Source: Branchiostoma floridae (taxonomy: Eukaryota; Chordata; Leptocardii; Amphioxiformes; Branchiostomatidae). From it: a stretch of DNA of 64,000 nt. Made by a program: the position numbers and the translations under genes. Of the stretch, positions 11,020 to 24,040 are shown one piece after another. The stretch spans positions 5,342,365-5,406,364 of the forward strand of contig NC_049990.1 of assembly GCF_000003815.2 (NCBI RefSeq), in the 5' to 3' direction. Under the pieces are notes generated by a model that searched no databases, was not told the DNA's origin, and worked only from the letters and a program-made list of their open reading frames with translations. The stretch's first letter is position 1; the number at the start of each line of letters is the position of its first letter.

Positions 11020-14000
11020 ATGGCGGCACCAGTTTTAGAAGGCTCTGTCCGTACTTTCACTCCGAAACCCGTCGTTAAGAACTTGTTAGACAGCCCGTAC
11101 CAGCGCACATGGTAAGGTAAACTAAACATTAACATGTAGGGAATTGATCAGTACACAATATTTTCTTGTCGACGTTGTGTTTGTGATAGAAAACTACATT
11201 TTTGTAACCCCTTTTTTTCAACGCCCACATGCGCGCGAGGAGGGGAGGGGGGCATATGCTTTTACCTGGATATCTTTTTTTTGGTAAAGATTAACTGGAG
11301 AAGTAGTTGGAGTCATACCCTGAAGTTATATTTTGGAGCAATACATACTAAGCTATGTAAAGCTCAGGCACATGAACTTTATTGAATTTATAAATGGCGA
11401 ATTGTAAAAAGTCAAATTTTCAATAAAAGTTCAATATCTTGCGCATATTGAAAGAGCGAGAAAGGGAAAGAGAATTGGAATGAAAGAAAACAATTTTATC
11501 TTGGAAATAGTATGTTCTATAAGCAGGGGCATAAAGATATGCACTGTATGTTTGTTATTGATCTTAAAGAACATTAGGATCATAACATATTTTACTCTAT
11601 TATATCTAGGCCAACTCTGGAGAAAGGTGTCACTCCTGAAATTCTCAACAAGCTCAAAAGGTTGGTATGACATTAGGTGAACAATCCAGATAGTGACTTT
11701 TTCAAGGTTCAGTCAGTATTCAAATTACAAGAAATATGGAGTTGGAACCTGATACTGCTGAGATAGGCCAAAAGGTCACGGAATACGAGAAGTTCCTGAA
11801 CGAACGACTCAAGGTGGATCTACAGAAAACTCTCGACAGTCGCGATGAAATCTACGCCAAGATGTCGGAGTATCTTCAGCTGAAAACAAACATTGAGCGA
11901 ATGCAGGAGGTGGACTTTCCCAAAGGCGAGCTGAGGACTAAAGTGGATTTAGGATGCAACTTTTACGTACAGGCGAAAGTTCCGGATGTTAGCAAGATCT
12001 TTGTGGCGGTGGGGTTCGGATTCTACGTAGAATTCACGCACAGCGAGGCGCTGAAGTTCATCGACAAGAAGATCGAACATCTGACAGAACATGCAGAGCG
12101 CCTGACAAAGGATTCTGGGAGAATAAAAGCACATATTCGGCTGGTGATCGAAGGGCTGAAAGAACTGCAAGGTCTGCAGGATGGGCCGGAAGAACAGGAA
12201 TTCAGGGACATCTGGGGTTGAGAAATTTGGTGCCAAGTGGTTACCTTACCTGGCTGAAGGTTCAGAACCAGTGATTATGTAGCCCTGCATCCTCTGCTGC
12301 ATTCACCGCCTGTAGAGATTCAAAGTCTTGAGAAATGGGCTCTAAACTGTGCTTGTCATTAAAAGACCACCGGACACAGTACTTGTTTTAGAACTTCTCC
12401 AGGGAAGACTTGTAAAAATTGTATATGCATAAGTATAAGATAACTTGATAATTGGTAACACTTTGTATTGAGTGTATGAGTTGTTGCCATATTTGCTGTT
12501 GACAAGGACACTTGACATCCTGTCCTCAAAGTCAGCAAAAACAGTAGAAGACAGTAAAAAAAGAACATGACTGCCAGATAGTTCAGCATTAATGAAGGTT
12601 GATGTAGTTTGGAAGAAGCCATGAGTGAAGAACTACTGTTAGTACAAGTAGAAAGTTTTCTGACCATCTTAACATGACATCATTTGTAAACAAACATGAC
12701 ACATGTTGTTAGATGTATCAATGTACATATAGTAACAGAGCAATAAATAACTTGGGGAATGTAACAAAACTTAGGTACAACATTGAAGTTCATGTTTACC
12801 ACTTTTGACTGTCATACAGTATCAAGATGAGATTCCAGTGTATTTGAAAGACAGTGTTTCAAACTAAAGTAAATAGACAATGGGATGACTTGCAAAAGTG
12901 TGAAGGAATAGAAACTTTTGATCTTAAGATACATGTTCTACGTTAATTGGCCAAGCCTCCATAATTAAATGAAATATTTAATAGTTAAGCTACTCAATTT
13001 CTGTTTGTTGAGTGATTGGTGAAGGGCTAGTTTCCTGTTGGCATGACACACAGTGTATACCCCTATCAATGGTCAGTTTCTGGCTCCATATATTTTGAGA
13101 AAATTATATAGATTATAGTAACAGTATACTTTGAATTGTGATGGGCATAAACATAAAATTGTGATAGTACATAAAAGTATGGTTGTAAAATAAAATATTA
13201 CAACTTACCATTGTGGTGTCATTGGAGGAACTTTTGAAAAATAGTCTAGTATATGATTATGAGTCAATATTAGGGAGATGAGTCTTAAAGACATATCAAA
13301 CCTTGACACTGAGTAAGACAGACTTCAAAGCTTTCTTGAAATCTAGATTTGAACAAGAAATGCTTTTTAGGAGTAGGCCACTTGACTGGTTTTATCGACG
13401 ACATCTCCTGGAAACTAGATTTTTTTGTGATTGCAAAAGAGTGTATTTTTTTAACCTGCAAATCTGAAAATTTCACCACAATGTTGTATGATCTTTGATT
13501 TTCCAAAAGTTGAGATAAAACACCAAGATTGAGAAAGATCCTTATATCTTCATGAAGATCAGATGAGGGGAGTTGCAGATACAATGAGCTCCTCTTACAA
13601 ACTGATTTTGGCCACATTTCCACACACACACAAAAAAGAATATTCCTCTTAGTCAGAGATTTGATGATCCTTACATATTGTTGAAGATAACCCTCATCAC
13701 AGCAGTATTTTTACACTTTCCTCTATATTTCTTTGGTCACCCCTGAAGTGTTACATGTACATGGTCTCACCCTCAGTGACCTCGGTGACCTCAGTGCCTA
13801 CCTCAGGAAGGAAACGTCCAAGGGGAAAAGGAAACGGGCAAGAACTGCAGAGGATGCTGGGAAACCTACACGCAGTGTGGAGGAGCAAGAGTTGGCAAAA
13901 CAGTTGAAGTGAGTGTGTTTGTCACTAAAAGAATATTGCAAAACCGGTAGACTAAAAAACCTGCACAATAAACTGACTGGCAAGGACCAGTACTGTACAT

Positions 14001-15920
14001 ATAAATGTTCATCCAGGATCATTATGAGGAAATCATTGCATGAAAGGAACTGCATGTACAATGTGTGGCATATCTTCACAAGATGTTCTAGTGGCCATTA
14101 GGTGTGCTTTGCTATGACAAAAGCGGTATCAAAGTCACACTTTCACATATTGTAAAAGCAGGATGTTTCATCCAAAGTAATGTGTTAAAGTTCTAAGAGA
14201 GAGTTAAAAGGTGAAACTAACACAAAAAGGATATCACTTCATGCAGCATTCCCCAAAATTTAATAATTCATATAATTATAAAAACTATTTCAAACTAGTA
14301 ACCGAGGAAATAACTTAAGGGAACAATCTTGTTTTGTTAATTGTTCACCTTATGATAGTTGCTGTGTCTGTGATCATATTCTTTTGCTTAAACCTTAACT
14401 GTTACCAGTGGACCATAGCCTTCATCTGTAGTGCTTGGACAACTGTGTGGCTCAAGGAATATAGAAAGAGCACTGTCTTATGCACTGAAAGATTTGGGAA
14501 GGATTTTAACTGAATTACTGAATTAAACTAATTATCTTATTTAGGTCTCAGCTGGTTTTGGGCATCAACGAGGTCACCAAGGCGCTGGAGAAGGACCGGT
14601 TACGACTGGTTCTGGTGTGCCGGTCCGTCAAGCCGGCCCTGATGACTCAACACCTGGTCCTGCTGAGTGCCGTCCGTCGCGTCCCAGCTCTGTGCCTGTC
14701 CGGGCTTAGCGAAACGGTCGCCCCCATTCTCAACTTCAGAACTGTCGCTGCTATGGGCTTCAAGGTTGGTATCCTACACAGACTTACTTATGCAGGGCTG
14801 TCTCCAAGACCAATCCCTCTGTCCTAGGACGGAAATGTGCTTCTTGGAACGGAAAAAATCATACCCTATCTGTCAAAAAAGACAGATAAGAATCTCGTCT
14901 CAAAAATCTTGATGACGAAAATGTACTTTACAAAATGTACTTTTGTAATTAAAAGGACAGACTTAACAATAAAATTGACAACATGGGCTCCCAAGCAACG
15001 AGTGGGACAGAAAAGAATCTGGAGACAGCTCTGGACTTCTTCCAAAACTTAAATCAAGTTGTGGATCATTTATAGATGACTATCTTCCAGTGCACCTCAA
15101 TTCTTTGATTGCAAAAGATAAATTGTAAATGAAAATGCATATAAGAATCAAATCTCTACTTGTTTTGTAATTGTAAATTAATCAATCCTTCGTGAGTATC
15201 AAAGGTGATGCATTGCATCTGTCTGTGAGCTTGAAAATTCATTTTAAAGCTTCCTGGTAAAGCTAAATATTCAAAGACTCCTTCACAATTGGTTTTTACT
15301 GGAAAGGGTTGATTGATTGTCATAATTTCCTAATTGAATGTATATGCAACACAGTATTGACGTAGTGTTACTCTCATCTTTTCTTCTATCAGAAAACATC
15401 ACCAAAAGATGACAAAACTTTTGATCCACTGGTCGAGTTTGTGACATCACGGACACCACCCATCAAAATCCCCTGGCTGAAGTTACCTGGAGGAAAAGAG
15501 GAGGAGGATTCAAGCAAAGAAGAGGAGGAGAATGAAACAGGAAGTTCAGATGAAGAAGACACAGGTAGTAAGAATGGTACAAGCAGTTGTGACATGCAGA
15601 AATCTGCCATCAAAGTCCTTGAAGACACTTCCAAAGGTGAAGATTTCATTCCATTGATGTCAGAGGAAGACCAGACTCAAAATGAAGAAGCTGAAACAGA
15701 AGCTAAAGAGCCAGCAAAGAAATCTGAAAAGAAAGCCAAGAGGAAGAAAAGGAAGAGGAAAGCAGAAGTGGCAGAAGAAGATGGGGAGGAGGCTGGCCTC
15801 CAGGCTTTGTGTGTGAAAAGAACACAATCTGTGCAAGAGAAGGAATCCTACAAGAGGAAGATGGTTTTCAAAAAGAAGAAGAAGACCGTGATGGCAAATT
15901 TTCTAGGAAAATCAAATTAG
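11020..15920 (+). CDS. RPP38: RNase P/MRP protein subunit p38 (L7Ae family), 5 exons
   Basis: Protein subunit of RNase P and RNase MRP, which process tRNA 5' ends and rRNA in the nucleus and nucleolus. Exons: 11020-11111, 11610-11660, 13777-13908, 14545-14764, 15393-15920. The phases agree and give 340 aa; the human protein is 283 aa. Exon 1 has a family-like NLLDSPYQRTW segment. Exon 4 (residues about 92-165) is the L7Ae kink-turn-binding domain, with INEVTKALEKDRLRLVLVC followed by RSVKPALMTQHL. Exon 5 has PPIKIPWL, then an acidic run and a long Lys/Arg-rich tail likely to act as a nuclear/nucleolar signal; the long tail explains the extra length. The exon 3 acceptor (13776) has a weak pyrimidine tract and is the least certain junction. 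UXT lies complete within intron 2. Confidence 0.93.
11736..12221 (+). CDS. UXT: UXT, prefoldin-like alpha-class chaperone, single exon
   Basis: UXT is a small prefoldin-alpha-like protein found with URI1 and the R2TP/prefoldin-like complex and known as a transcription cofactor. The frame is 161 aa, close to the human 157. The N-terminal coiled coil carries VTEYEKFLNERLKVDLQKTL-like sequence. The middle beta-hairpin region includes VDLGCNFYVQAKVPD and IFVAVGFGFYVE. The C-terminal coiled coil ends in IKAHIRLVIEGLKELQGLQ. An in-frame TGA at 11694-11696 supports the ATG at 11736. There are no introns, whereas vertebrate UXT is multi-exon. The gene lies wholly inside RPP38 intron 2, same strand, 75 bp after RPP38 exon 2. 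A possible acceptor (tttttcaaggttcag, ending 11712) lies just upstream, so it could be spliced to a leader from the shared promoter. AATAAA at 12742-12747 is a plausible poly(A) signal. Confidence 0.94.
   Translation: MELEPDTAEIGQKVTEYEKFLNERLKVDLQKTLDSRDEIYAKMSEYLQLKTNIERMQEVDFPKGELRTKVDLGCNFYVQAKVPDVSKIFVAVGFGFYVEFTHSEALKFIDKKIEHLTEHAERLTKDSGRIKAHIRLVIEGLKELQGLQDGPEEQEFRDIWG
12742..12747 (+). terminator. Candidate poly(A) signal for UXT
   Basis: An AATAAA hexamer lies about 520 bp after the UXT stop and inside RPP38 intron 2. If used, it ends UXT transcripts before RPP38 exon 3. A second AATAAA lies near 13192. Only the hexamer is seen. Confidence 0.4.
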
Positions 15921-16188
15921 CCATGTCCTGGAATTATAAGTACATGTGTATGTTCCAATTTAAGACAAGTGTACAAGGGGAAGGGCAATTTGAACTTGGA
16001 TATGTCTCTCCCATGTGACCTTATTAGATGGATAACAGGGTTCTTTATGCACAGGATCTACATACAATCAACAACCAAAATTTTGGTGACCGTCTGTCAC
16101 CCTCCTCAGTCCAGTCAGAGTTGCCCTGAAGAAAGGACCCTAAGATGGTCACCAAAGCATTGCATGAAGGTTTAAGATATTAAGATAT

Positions 16189-16288
16189 GCCAAAAAGCAG
16201 TTACTTATAGGCAAGTGGATATGATTATGGAAACAGAAACAGTCATGGTGACTGTTTCCAAAATCATATCCAGTTGCTTCTTTTTGGC
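16189..16288. repeat. Hairpin with the CATATCCAGTTGC module
   Basis: The arms 16189-16237 and 16252-16288 are inverted copies: 'gccaaaaagcagttact' on the left and 'gcttctttttggc' on the right, with 'aaatcatatccagttgc' and a diverged inverted copy between them. The loop is about 14 bp. The same module occurs at 54152-54229 and 55190-55245. Confidence 0.75.
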
Positions 16289-17759
16289 GTACTGTAGCTG
16301 TGAAATGAAAAAAAACAACACCTTGTTATCCAGGGCTTTTTCAACCTAATGAAATTATTCTCGGACCATATTCGATGTTTGGCATTATTTTGACATTGCG
16401 AATGAATTTGGTTATATATATAATTTGGTTTGCTTAAGTCTGATTTCGTGTCTCCGAATTCAGGCACATTTATATCTGGTAACAGATTGTTTTGGGGTGA
16501 TGTGTTTTAAAACGCTTTGACAAGAAAGCATAAATGAAATTCTCCGCAAGTGACCTCTCCAAGGAACAAATGAAATGCCTTGTGATATGTCTGGAACAAT
16601 CTTGGAATTGGATTTACCTCGTACTTCCTTTAATTGCGTCTTTCACATCTGCTGTAGATAAGGCTAACATGATTAATGACATACCTTTAATGAAACGTCT
16701 TTTTTTGCGTGGTAAGTACATGTATGTATTGTGTTATGTCTATACTTTATATGATTACTGTAGTCTGCTTGCTTCCAGGTAATGCAGGTATTATTGCATG
16801 AATGTGTAACAGGTAGCTTTTGCTAAACACAAAATAATGATTGTCTGCAAATTAGCGATAAACAACCTGTGAGACATTAAATATAATCATATGAAGTTGG
16901 CAGGCAGCTAATGTCTTAATATGTTAAGAGCTGCTTTGTGCAAACTGGCATATTAATATTTTCTTCTGTTCAAAAAGCAATCAAATAAATGAGATGATAT
17001 ACTGTATCACTCAGTAGTAGTTTGTATTAAAAAAAACATCATGAATGAGTGAATCCCATAGAAACCTGTTGCAACAATGAGAGAACATGAGAATGAACAT
17101 CACATATGATGTATTAGTTACAAATAAACAGCAACCTTCGAAAGTATGAGCCAAAAGTTTTTATTGTAACCTTTAATGTAGGATCCTGATGATGCAATAG
17201 TGCAGGGATACATTGACAGTGTGTGTTACTCTCCACAGAATGCAGTGTTCCACACCCAATTTGTTGCTTGCAATCATACTCAAAGACTTAGAAATGCAGC
17301 ACTGCTCGTATGCAGTGCTTGCATTTGTGGTAAAAATCAAAATGAATGTGTCATATCTAGAGACATTCCAACACTGACAATATTTTAGATGCGTACCAAA
17401 ATAGGAGAGTTTTTAAAGCCATTAGACCCTTCTACATGTACATATAGCCAGACATTACTGTAACAGTAAAAATGTCCCAATGTAAATTGAATTGTCAAGT
17501 CCTCAGAACATAAAGTATATTCATTATTGTATGTAGTTGAAAATGTGAATGTATCTAGAAACAGAATGAACTTTTATCTTCAATGTTAGATGTAGATTTG
17601 ATGGATGCCTGGAGAGGTGAACAATTTAGGTCCACTGAAGTGTGTCTCCAAGTGACACTTCTCAAGCAATTTTATATTGGCTTTCTTAATTAGTTTGGAG
17701 CTTCAAGGGTTGGATACAAGCCTTGGGATCGGTGACAATCCTATATTCCAACACCCCTG

Positions 17760-18250
17760 TGCTTTAAGGCCCCTATGTTAGTGTTAGACTAGGGTTATAG
17801 GGGGTGTCAGATCATGGAGGTATCAGAAAATAAGCTTAGGGTATAACCCTGAGAATAAGAGGAAAAAAAATCGAAAAGCCTTTTGAATTGTTGGTGGGAA
17901 GGAGGGGAAATATTAATAGCTCCCCATTTTCTAACCACCTTGATCTTTGAGGCTATGTTAGTGTTAGGTTAGGGTTAAAGGGTGTTGGGACAAAGGGGTG
18001 TAACCTTGGGGATAACAGGCCAAAAAATCGAAAATTCTTAAGTATAAAATTTTGGTGGGAAGGAGAGGAAAGATGACTATAGCTAGCACCTTTATCTTTG
18101 AGTTTTATGTTACCTTTATGTTAGTGTTAGGTTAGGGTTAGATGGTGTTGGAAGAAAGGGGATAACAGGCCAAAAAATCGAAAATCCTTTTAAAATGTTG
18201 GTGGGAAGGAGGGGAAAGATTACTTGCTCCCCATTTTCTACACACCTAAT
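17760..18250 (+). repeat. Three-unit tandem repeat with telomere-like motif
   Basis: Three diverged units start near 17771, 17951 and 18114. Each begins 'tatgttagtgttag.ctagggtta'-like, with 'ggttagggtta' in units 2 and 3. Each then has an A-rich 'aaaaatcgaaaa' and a 'ggtgggaaggag' block. The TTAGGG-like part is only two or three repeats long, so this is a satellite-type duplication and not an interstitial telomere. Confidence 0.75.
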
Positions 18251-19767
18251 TCTTTCCCTTTTAGTTAAAGAAAGGTGGCAACTCTGCCTTATTATACATT
18301 ACAGAATGAATCAGTGCAAAACAAGATTGATGTCGTGGGTCGACCAGAAACGTTGGCATGATTCCATTCCTGCTGGATATAAGTGAATGAGATTATAATT
18401 CCTATGGTTACCCAGATCATTATGAACCACACACTGCAAAAGGTGTGCAACCCCTGATATGAGCATTACCCTATGAGTCAGATTGTTCTTTATAGACAAT
18501 TAATGTTGGAACCCATCAATATGAGCAGCTCTGTCTGTGCAGACGCTACGTTATCTCGCCTTCGGATGGGTTTGGGCTACGGGAGGTGAATACCAAATGC
18601 AACAAGGTATACCTGGAGGCAGTGGGCTGAGATGCAAGCATGGGCACTAAAAAGTGAATTTGTGCATACAAGCTTAGATTTATGTAGGTGAACCTGGGAA
18701 AATGTTAACAGCGTTTATTTTTAGGAAGGTTGTCTGTTCTTTCTTGTGGAAGATGGATTAATCAATCGACATATGATTATAAATCTTGTATTTACCACTT
18801 ACACCCGTTGAAGCAGAAATTTTGATATTAGACTTTGATTAGCAAATTGGAGATTTTATGAAAGAAATTATGATTTTGAGCTACTTAGGGAAGTTAAGAA
18901 TAAAGCTATATTTCCCAAATGCTGATAATGACATTTCATTTCTGGCACTCACTACTACATGTAGTTTTTTGTCCTTTTGTACAATTGAAAGTGATACAAG
19001 AAGCCCAGTATAAAAATCATAACAGGTTGAGCTTAATGAAAATATCAATACAATTCCCTTAATAAGGACAATATTCCCATGTAACATAATGCATTACAAA
19101 AGGAGACAAGTTGTATATTGCGCCAATGTCCAAATTATTGATTTTTATGCTTCAATTACCACTTTAGCCGAGCAGGCCTAGTGAGAAGATACAAAAGGAA
19201 TACAGCATCCTTTACCATAGTTACAGTGCATATGAAACGTAAATCATATTTAACTCAATGCTTGCTATCATTATTTCCATGGTGCTCACTATTCACTTAC
19301 TGTACATGTAGCCCCACTTTGGTTTGATAATGACAACAGGCCTAGGGCTTGCTCCTGGATTTTTTCCTCCATCCAGGGTCACAAATTTTCTTCTTCTGGA
19401 TTAAAAGAAAAGATTTTGGTAAGCTTGATCAATGATAATTGACACTATGGGCTCCCAAAAAAATTAGCGGGATGAGAAAAAAATAGCTAAAGACAGCTTG
19501 CTAGTACTGAATAGACTGTCCATCAAAGCACTTGAGAAAAAGCAGAGCTGGCCTGTCCGGCAAGCTGATTACATTAGAAGTGTTGCCCTGCCACTTTACA
19601 AAATGGATGGGCCTCAAGATTATAATGCATTTCCCCTCATCCCCCTCCGACATACATGCATTAAGGAGGGAATGTGTCCAGCTGTGATTATACCTGCCTT
19701 ACGCCGAACCAATCCATCGTTGGTTTGTCATGTGTGCACCAGGGGCAGTGTACATGTATCAACATCA

Positions 19768-20027
19768 CTCTATTTTAAACCGTGTCTTCAAGGGATGATT
19801 GGACGTCAGTGAGATGCATATAAACTAGTTCACTTTTATCCGTGGAGTAACCGATATCCGTTGTTTTCAAAACCTTGGTTTTAAATTGCAATATTTTCAA
19901 AAATATTTCAGTGGTCCCTACATTTTCAAAATATTGCAGTCTGAAACCACTGCCCATTGACTTGACATCCCTAGCTCTATTTTAACCCGTGTCTTCAAGG
20001 GATAATTGACAGTGACATGCATATAAT
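19768..20027. mobile_element. Truncated inverted-repeat element flanked by 52-bp direct repeats
   Basis: From 19821 the sequence 'taaactagttcacttttatc' matches the left end of the element at 44281-44600, and the similarity runs to about 19971, where the right half is missing. On both sides lies the same block (19768-19820 and 19975-20027, both containing 'ccgtgtcttcaaggga' and 'atgcatataa'). This layout suggests local duplication around a partial element, because no normal target duplication is that long. Confidence 0.6.
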
Positions 20028-23000
20028 AATACCTCAAGGTTACTCATTATCCTCCACAACAGAGAATTACAATGTATACCCTGATTGGGGATACAATTTA
20101 ATCAAGCCTGTAATAGTAATACATTGTAATTGCAATTTAGGGAGAATGCCATCAAGAAAATTGGGGTAATTTCTGATATGTCTAATTTGACATAAGTAAA
20201 TTGTTACGAGTCAAACACTCAGTATCATAATATTTCTTGAAACCAGTGGGTGTAATGTTTTGAAAATAAACAATGTGAATGTCATGATTGAAGCCTGTAT
20301 GTAAGTAAGCATGGATCTTGTTTTTGTTTTAGTGACGATACAGGATCTGTTGGTTTGTATATATATATAACTGTTATGCTGAATGTCAGGTGTAACAAAC
20401 AATAATTTCGTTGCAATACTGGTCAGGAAACTGTCATTACCTTTGTCAAGAAGGTTCATGTGTAGCATGATAACTTGAGAATACTGGATGGATTGTCGAT
20501 ATAGTACACGTATGAGTAGGTCTTGATGAGATTTCGGACCCCCTAGCAGCTTTCTTTGGTACTGCAGTGGAACGTCCAGTTTTGATATCTTGTGTTCTGG
20601 ACAAGCTATGGTCACGGTTGTTTGACTGCTAATGTTCTGAAATGTAAATGATGATACATTCCTGGACTGGTATCTATGATATACAATTGTCACCACCTAG
20701 AAGCTGGTGACAACTACTGGGACGGTGTCCAAGTCCTATTTCTGTGGCCAATTCCAGTGAGTTAATGGACTATATTGAAAGAAATGCTAAAATCATTGCG
20801 CACATATGGACATGGGGGTGTCAGCAGTCAATACCTCATGCCTCGGAGGTTGTCAGATACCCAATGGCAGGTTAAACCGGGCTATTTACGTGGACAAAAA
20901 GCCGCCATGAGCCAATTGAACTTGAATATTTTGGGGATGTGGCCAGTTGGCATTGTCAGGATTGGCCAATGCTGTTCACTGTGACCCTTAATACTTACAT
21001 ATGCAAATTTACTTGTACTTGATATTTAAAGCATAATTCTGTTACACTTGCAATCATAGAGTTGAGTTTATCATTGATCTGCATGTATGACAGAACATAC
21101 AAAATGTACTATAAATCTGTTTAATTTTTGAGGTCATTTGCTTTTCTGCTAGTATTTCACATTCCTATAGCTAAGCTGAGTGTATGGCTCAGAAACGTTC
21201 ATAGTGTGATGATTTCAGTCTGTGGAAAGGCCTAGGTCGCTACTCACCTTCGGGAGCAGAACAAAGCTGGACTCCAGGCTATAGCGAACATAAAACAATT
21301 GCCAACTGATTTCAAGACTCTTCAGCAAATTGTGCTGACTTCACCCCACATTGTTAATCACCCATACATGTATTTAAATTTACCTAAGTCACCTGGAAGA
21401 CATTTGGGGAAGACAGTTGTAGTACTCTTCAATGTGTTAAGAGTCACAAGTTGATTGTAATGCCCTTGAACTGGGAGGGTTCCGTAGAAACTGACATCTG
21501 TTCCCGTACATTTCAGCAGGGTGGTTACAATTACAGGGTAAATCAGGGAAAGGCCTGCGGAATCAAAGTTATCTGTGCTCCTGCGGATTTGGAACACCTG
21601 ATGCACACGTTTGAGGTCTGAATTTGGCTAACTTGCTGCAGGGCCTGTCGTCTCAAGTTAGGCATGAACATCGTTATCTCAGCTTGAAAAGGTCTCCTCG
21701 GCCAGGTCAAATCCTTTACTTGTTTCAAACAAAAAGTATCCAGCACTGTTTTTGCAACATAAGCATGCGAAGCCAAGAGTCATAAATGTAGCCTTTATTC
21801 CTCTTCCCAAAACTATTTCTGTTTGCTGAATGATAAGTTAGCTAGGGTGCTTAAACTTAAAGAAAAATCTTCTGATACAGCAATGATTAGAACAGCTCAG
21901 CAATGTGCAGTGAAATGCCAACGAGAACTTCACACTAGAGGAACTTGCTGCAAAATTCAGGAACAGTGCCCTGGTATGGCACAATGTTGGATATATATCA
22001 TGTTGTCAAAACATAACACTAAGGCAATGTTGTTTTATTCTTTGTTTTCTTCATTCACACTTTACTAGTGGTGACACTGTTCCAGTCAGGTTCTGTGACC
22101 CATGCTCAAGAAGGTTGGCAGGTATAATGTATACACGAGCAAGAGTAAACAGCTACAAGTACTGTACTATTGGTTCCCCGGGATCATGGGGTTTTCCTTA
22201 GTCTGACTTCTGTGGTTCTGGCAAATGTTAGCACAGCCCTAGGACAAGCATGCACTATGTAAATACAGGCAGTGCTCATGACTATTAGTACATGTTAGGT
22301 TTTAAGATATGATGTAGCATCATTGCTATTCCTGATGCTGTTCACAGCACATCCTTGCACAAAGTCATATCTGACTAAAGGACCCCAGGAAGGGATAATG
22401 TCCAAGCAGATGTTTGGGTGGACAAACGCATGTCTGAAAACATGATAATTGTCACCTCAGCATTTACTTTGATGAGCTCTCTCCGACCAAACTACACATT
22501 GTTCTATATTTATTTCTTCATCATTTTCACATTGCCCAGACTTCTACCTAAGTTAATATCATTTCCCTGGTAGAAGAGTGCATATTCATTTGCAGGTGTC
22601 TTCTTTTTCTTTCCTCTTCTGTCAGTAGCCAATACGAACTCATTAATATTAGGTGTAGTTGCAAATATGAGCAATCAGTAGCCAATCAGAGCTTAGTTTA
22701 GATATTAGCTGTTGTTGCACATATGATCATTTTTTTTACTGTCACACACTACAAGGCGAGCCACATAGCATTGTGTGCAAATAGCTTGACAAAATGTTTG
22801 TGAAAATAAATGTTTCCTTTCTAGTCTTCTTCCTTTATCTTCAGTCATCATGGCAATCCTATAGCAATGCTACAATCAGATGCAGACCCTGCCTTGTCAA
22901 TGGTAAACAATTTATGAGCCTCATTGGTTTTGTCTGCTTCGCAAGTTGTAAATTTTTTACTCCGAATTAATTATGCCCTTTTAGTTAACGTTACTTACTG

Positions 23001-24040
23001 TTGATAACTTTAATCTTTGCAAAATTAACATAATGAAAATCACATCCTGAGATATAAACACCCTAAATGCCATCACGGGTATGTTGCTATTGGACTCCCA
23101 AAATTATGACTGACAGCAACTCAAGAGTTTGCTGACTTATCAATAATTCATAAGTTGAAAATCTTTTGGCATCAAATATCCTTGTTTTCCTATGTCAAAA
23201 ACATTTGAGCTTGCAATTAAACGTTGCTAAGGTGCTAGTTTGTCTTTGACCAATGGGCATTATAGTTTTTGAAACATAATACATTTATTATACATAATGT
23301 GGTTCAACTGTTGTTGTGACGTGTGCACACACTTTCTCAAATATAAATTGTTCGTCCTTCGTTTATCATTGGACTCTAGCTGCCCTGACTGTAAATATTA
23401 CCCTTGCGGTACCCCAACCTATGAAACAATATTATAGCCTAGGTATGTACGTCCACAGTCCCTGAAACGGACTCGCCCCTTGGCTAGTGTCTAGTGGCCC
23501 GGTAAATCAGCATGCAACATGCCCTCTGTAAACAAATGCTAAGTAGTGGTCCGGTTACACCCATTGACTTCCTCACAGAAATCATGAATCGACCTGTGTC
23601 CTTTCTGTCACAAAGTCAAGCAATCGGGCGAGATTTCAAATGTCAGTAGGTCTGCAAGGTATTAGCCATGCTGTTATTAGTCTAAAACTGTGGTAAAGTC
23701 ACAATTATTATCACACAGGCGTCCACAAAACTGATAACTGTGCCCTAACGCTGCACATAGCAGGGCGAAAGAGGACGACAATGGTGGCACAAAGGTTCTT
23801 ATACTCTCGCATATTATGGTCTGTATGCAAATTTCTACCGTACATTCTTGAATGTATCTCACACAATATGTCACACTCAAACTGGTAAGAAATCCGCTCT
23901 TTTTCGTCAGAACTTCGAGTGTGGTTGTATGAAATATTTATTGGTTACTTTTCGTGTTTAAAATGGCGATATTTCTTAGGAGTTGGGGTATTTTGAGGTA
24001 AAAGGATGTGTCGGGCGAAAGTAAGAGGTTTTACGGTGGC

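Larger units (their letters stand above)
15921..24040. other. Intergenic region with repeats, no gene recognised
   Basis: No exon with family similarity was found on either strand. Contents: RPP38 3' UTR (from 15921), a fold-back at 16189-16288, a three-unit tandem repeat at 17760-18250, an inverted-repeat element remnant flanked by 52-bp direct repeats (19768-20027), and a dispersed repeat at about 20540-20600. The remainder is AT-rich unique-looking sequence. Open frames here are short and show no domain. Confidence 0.5.

Noticed and set aside
17951-18150. Interstitial telomere
   Set aside because: Only two or three TTAGGG-like repeats are present per unit, as part of a longer satellite unit.
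20211-20696. 161-codon open frame on the minus strand
   Set aside because: Part of it is a dispersed repeat also found inverted at about 4190-4290, and there are no recognisable domain or splice signals around it.
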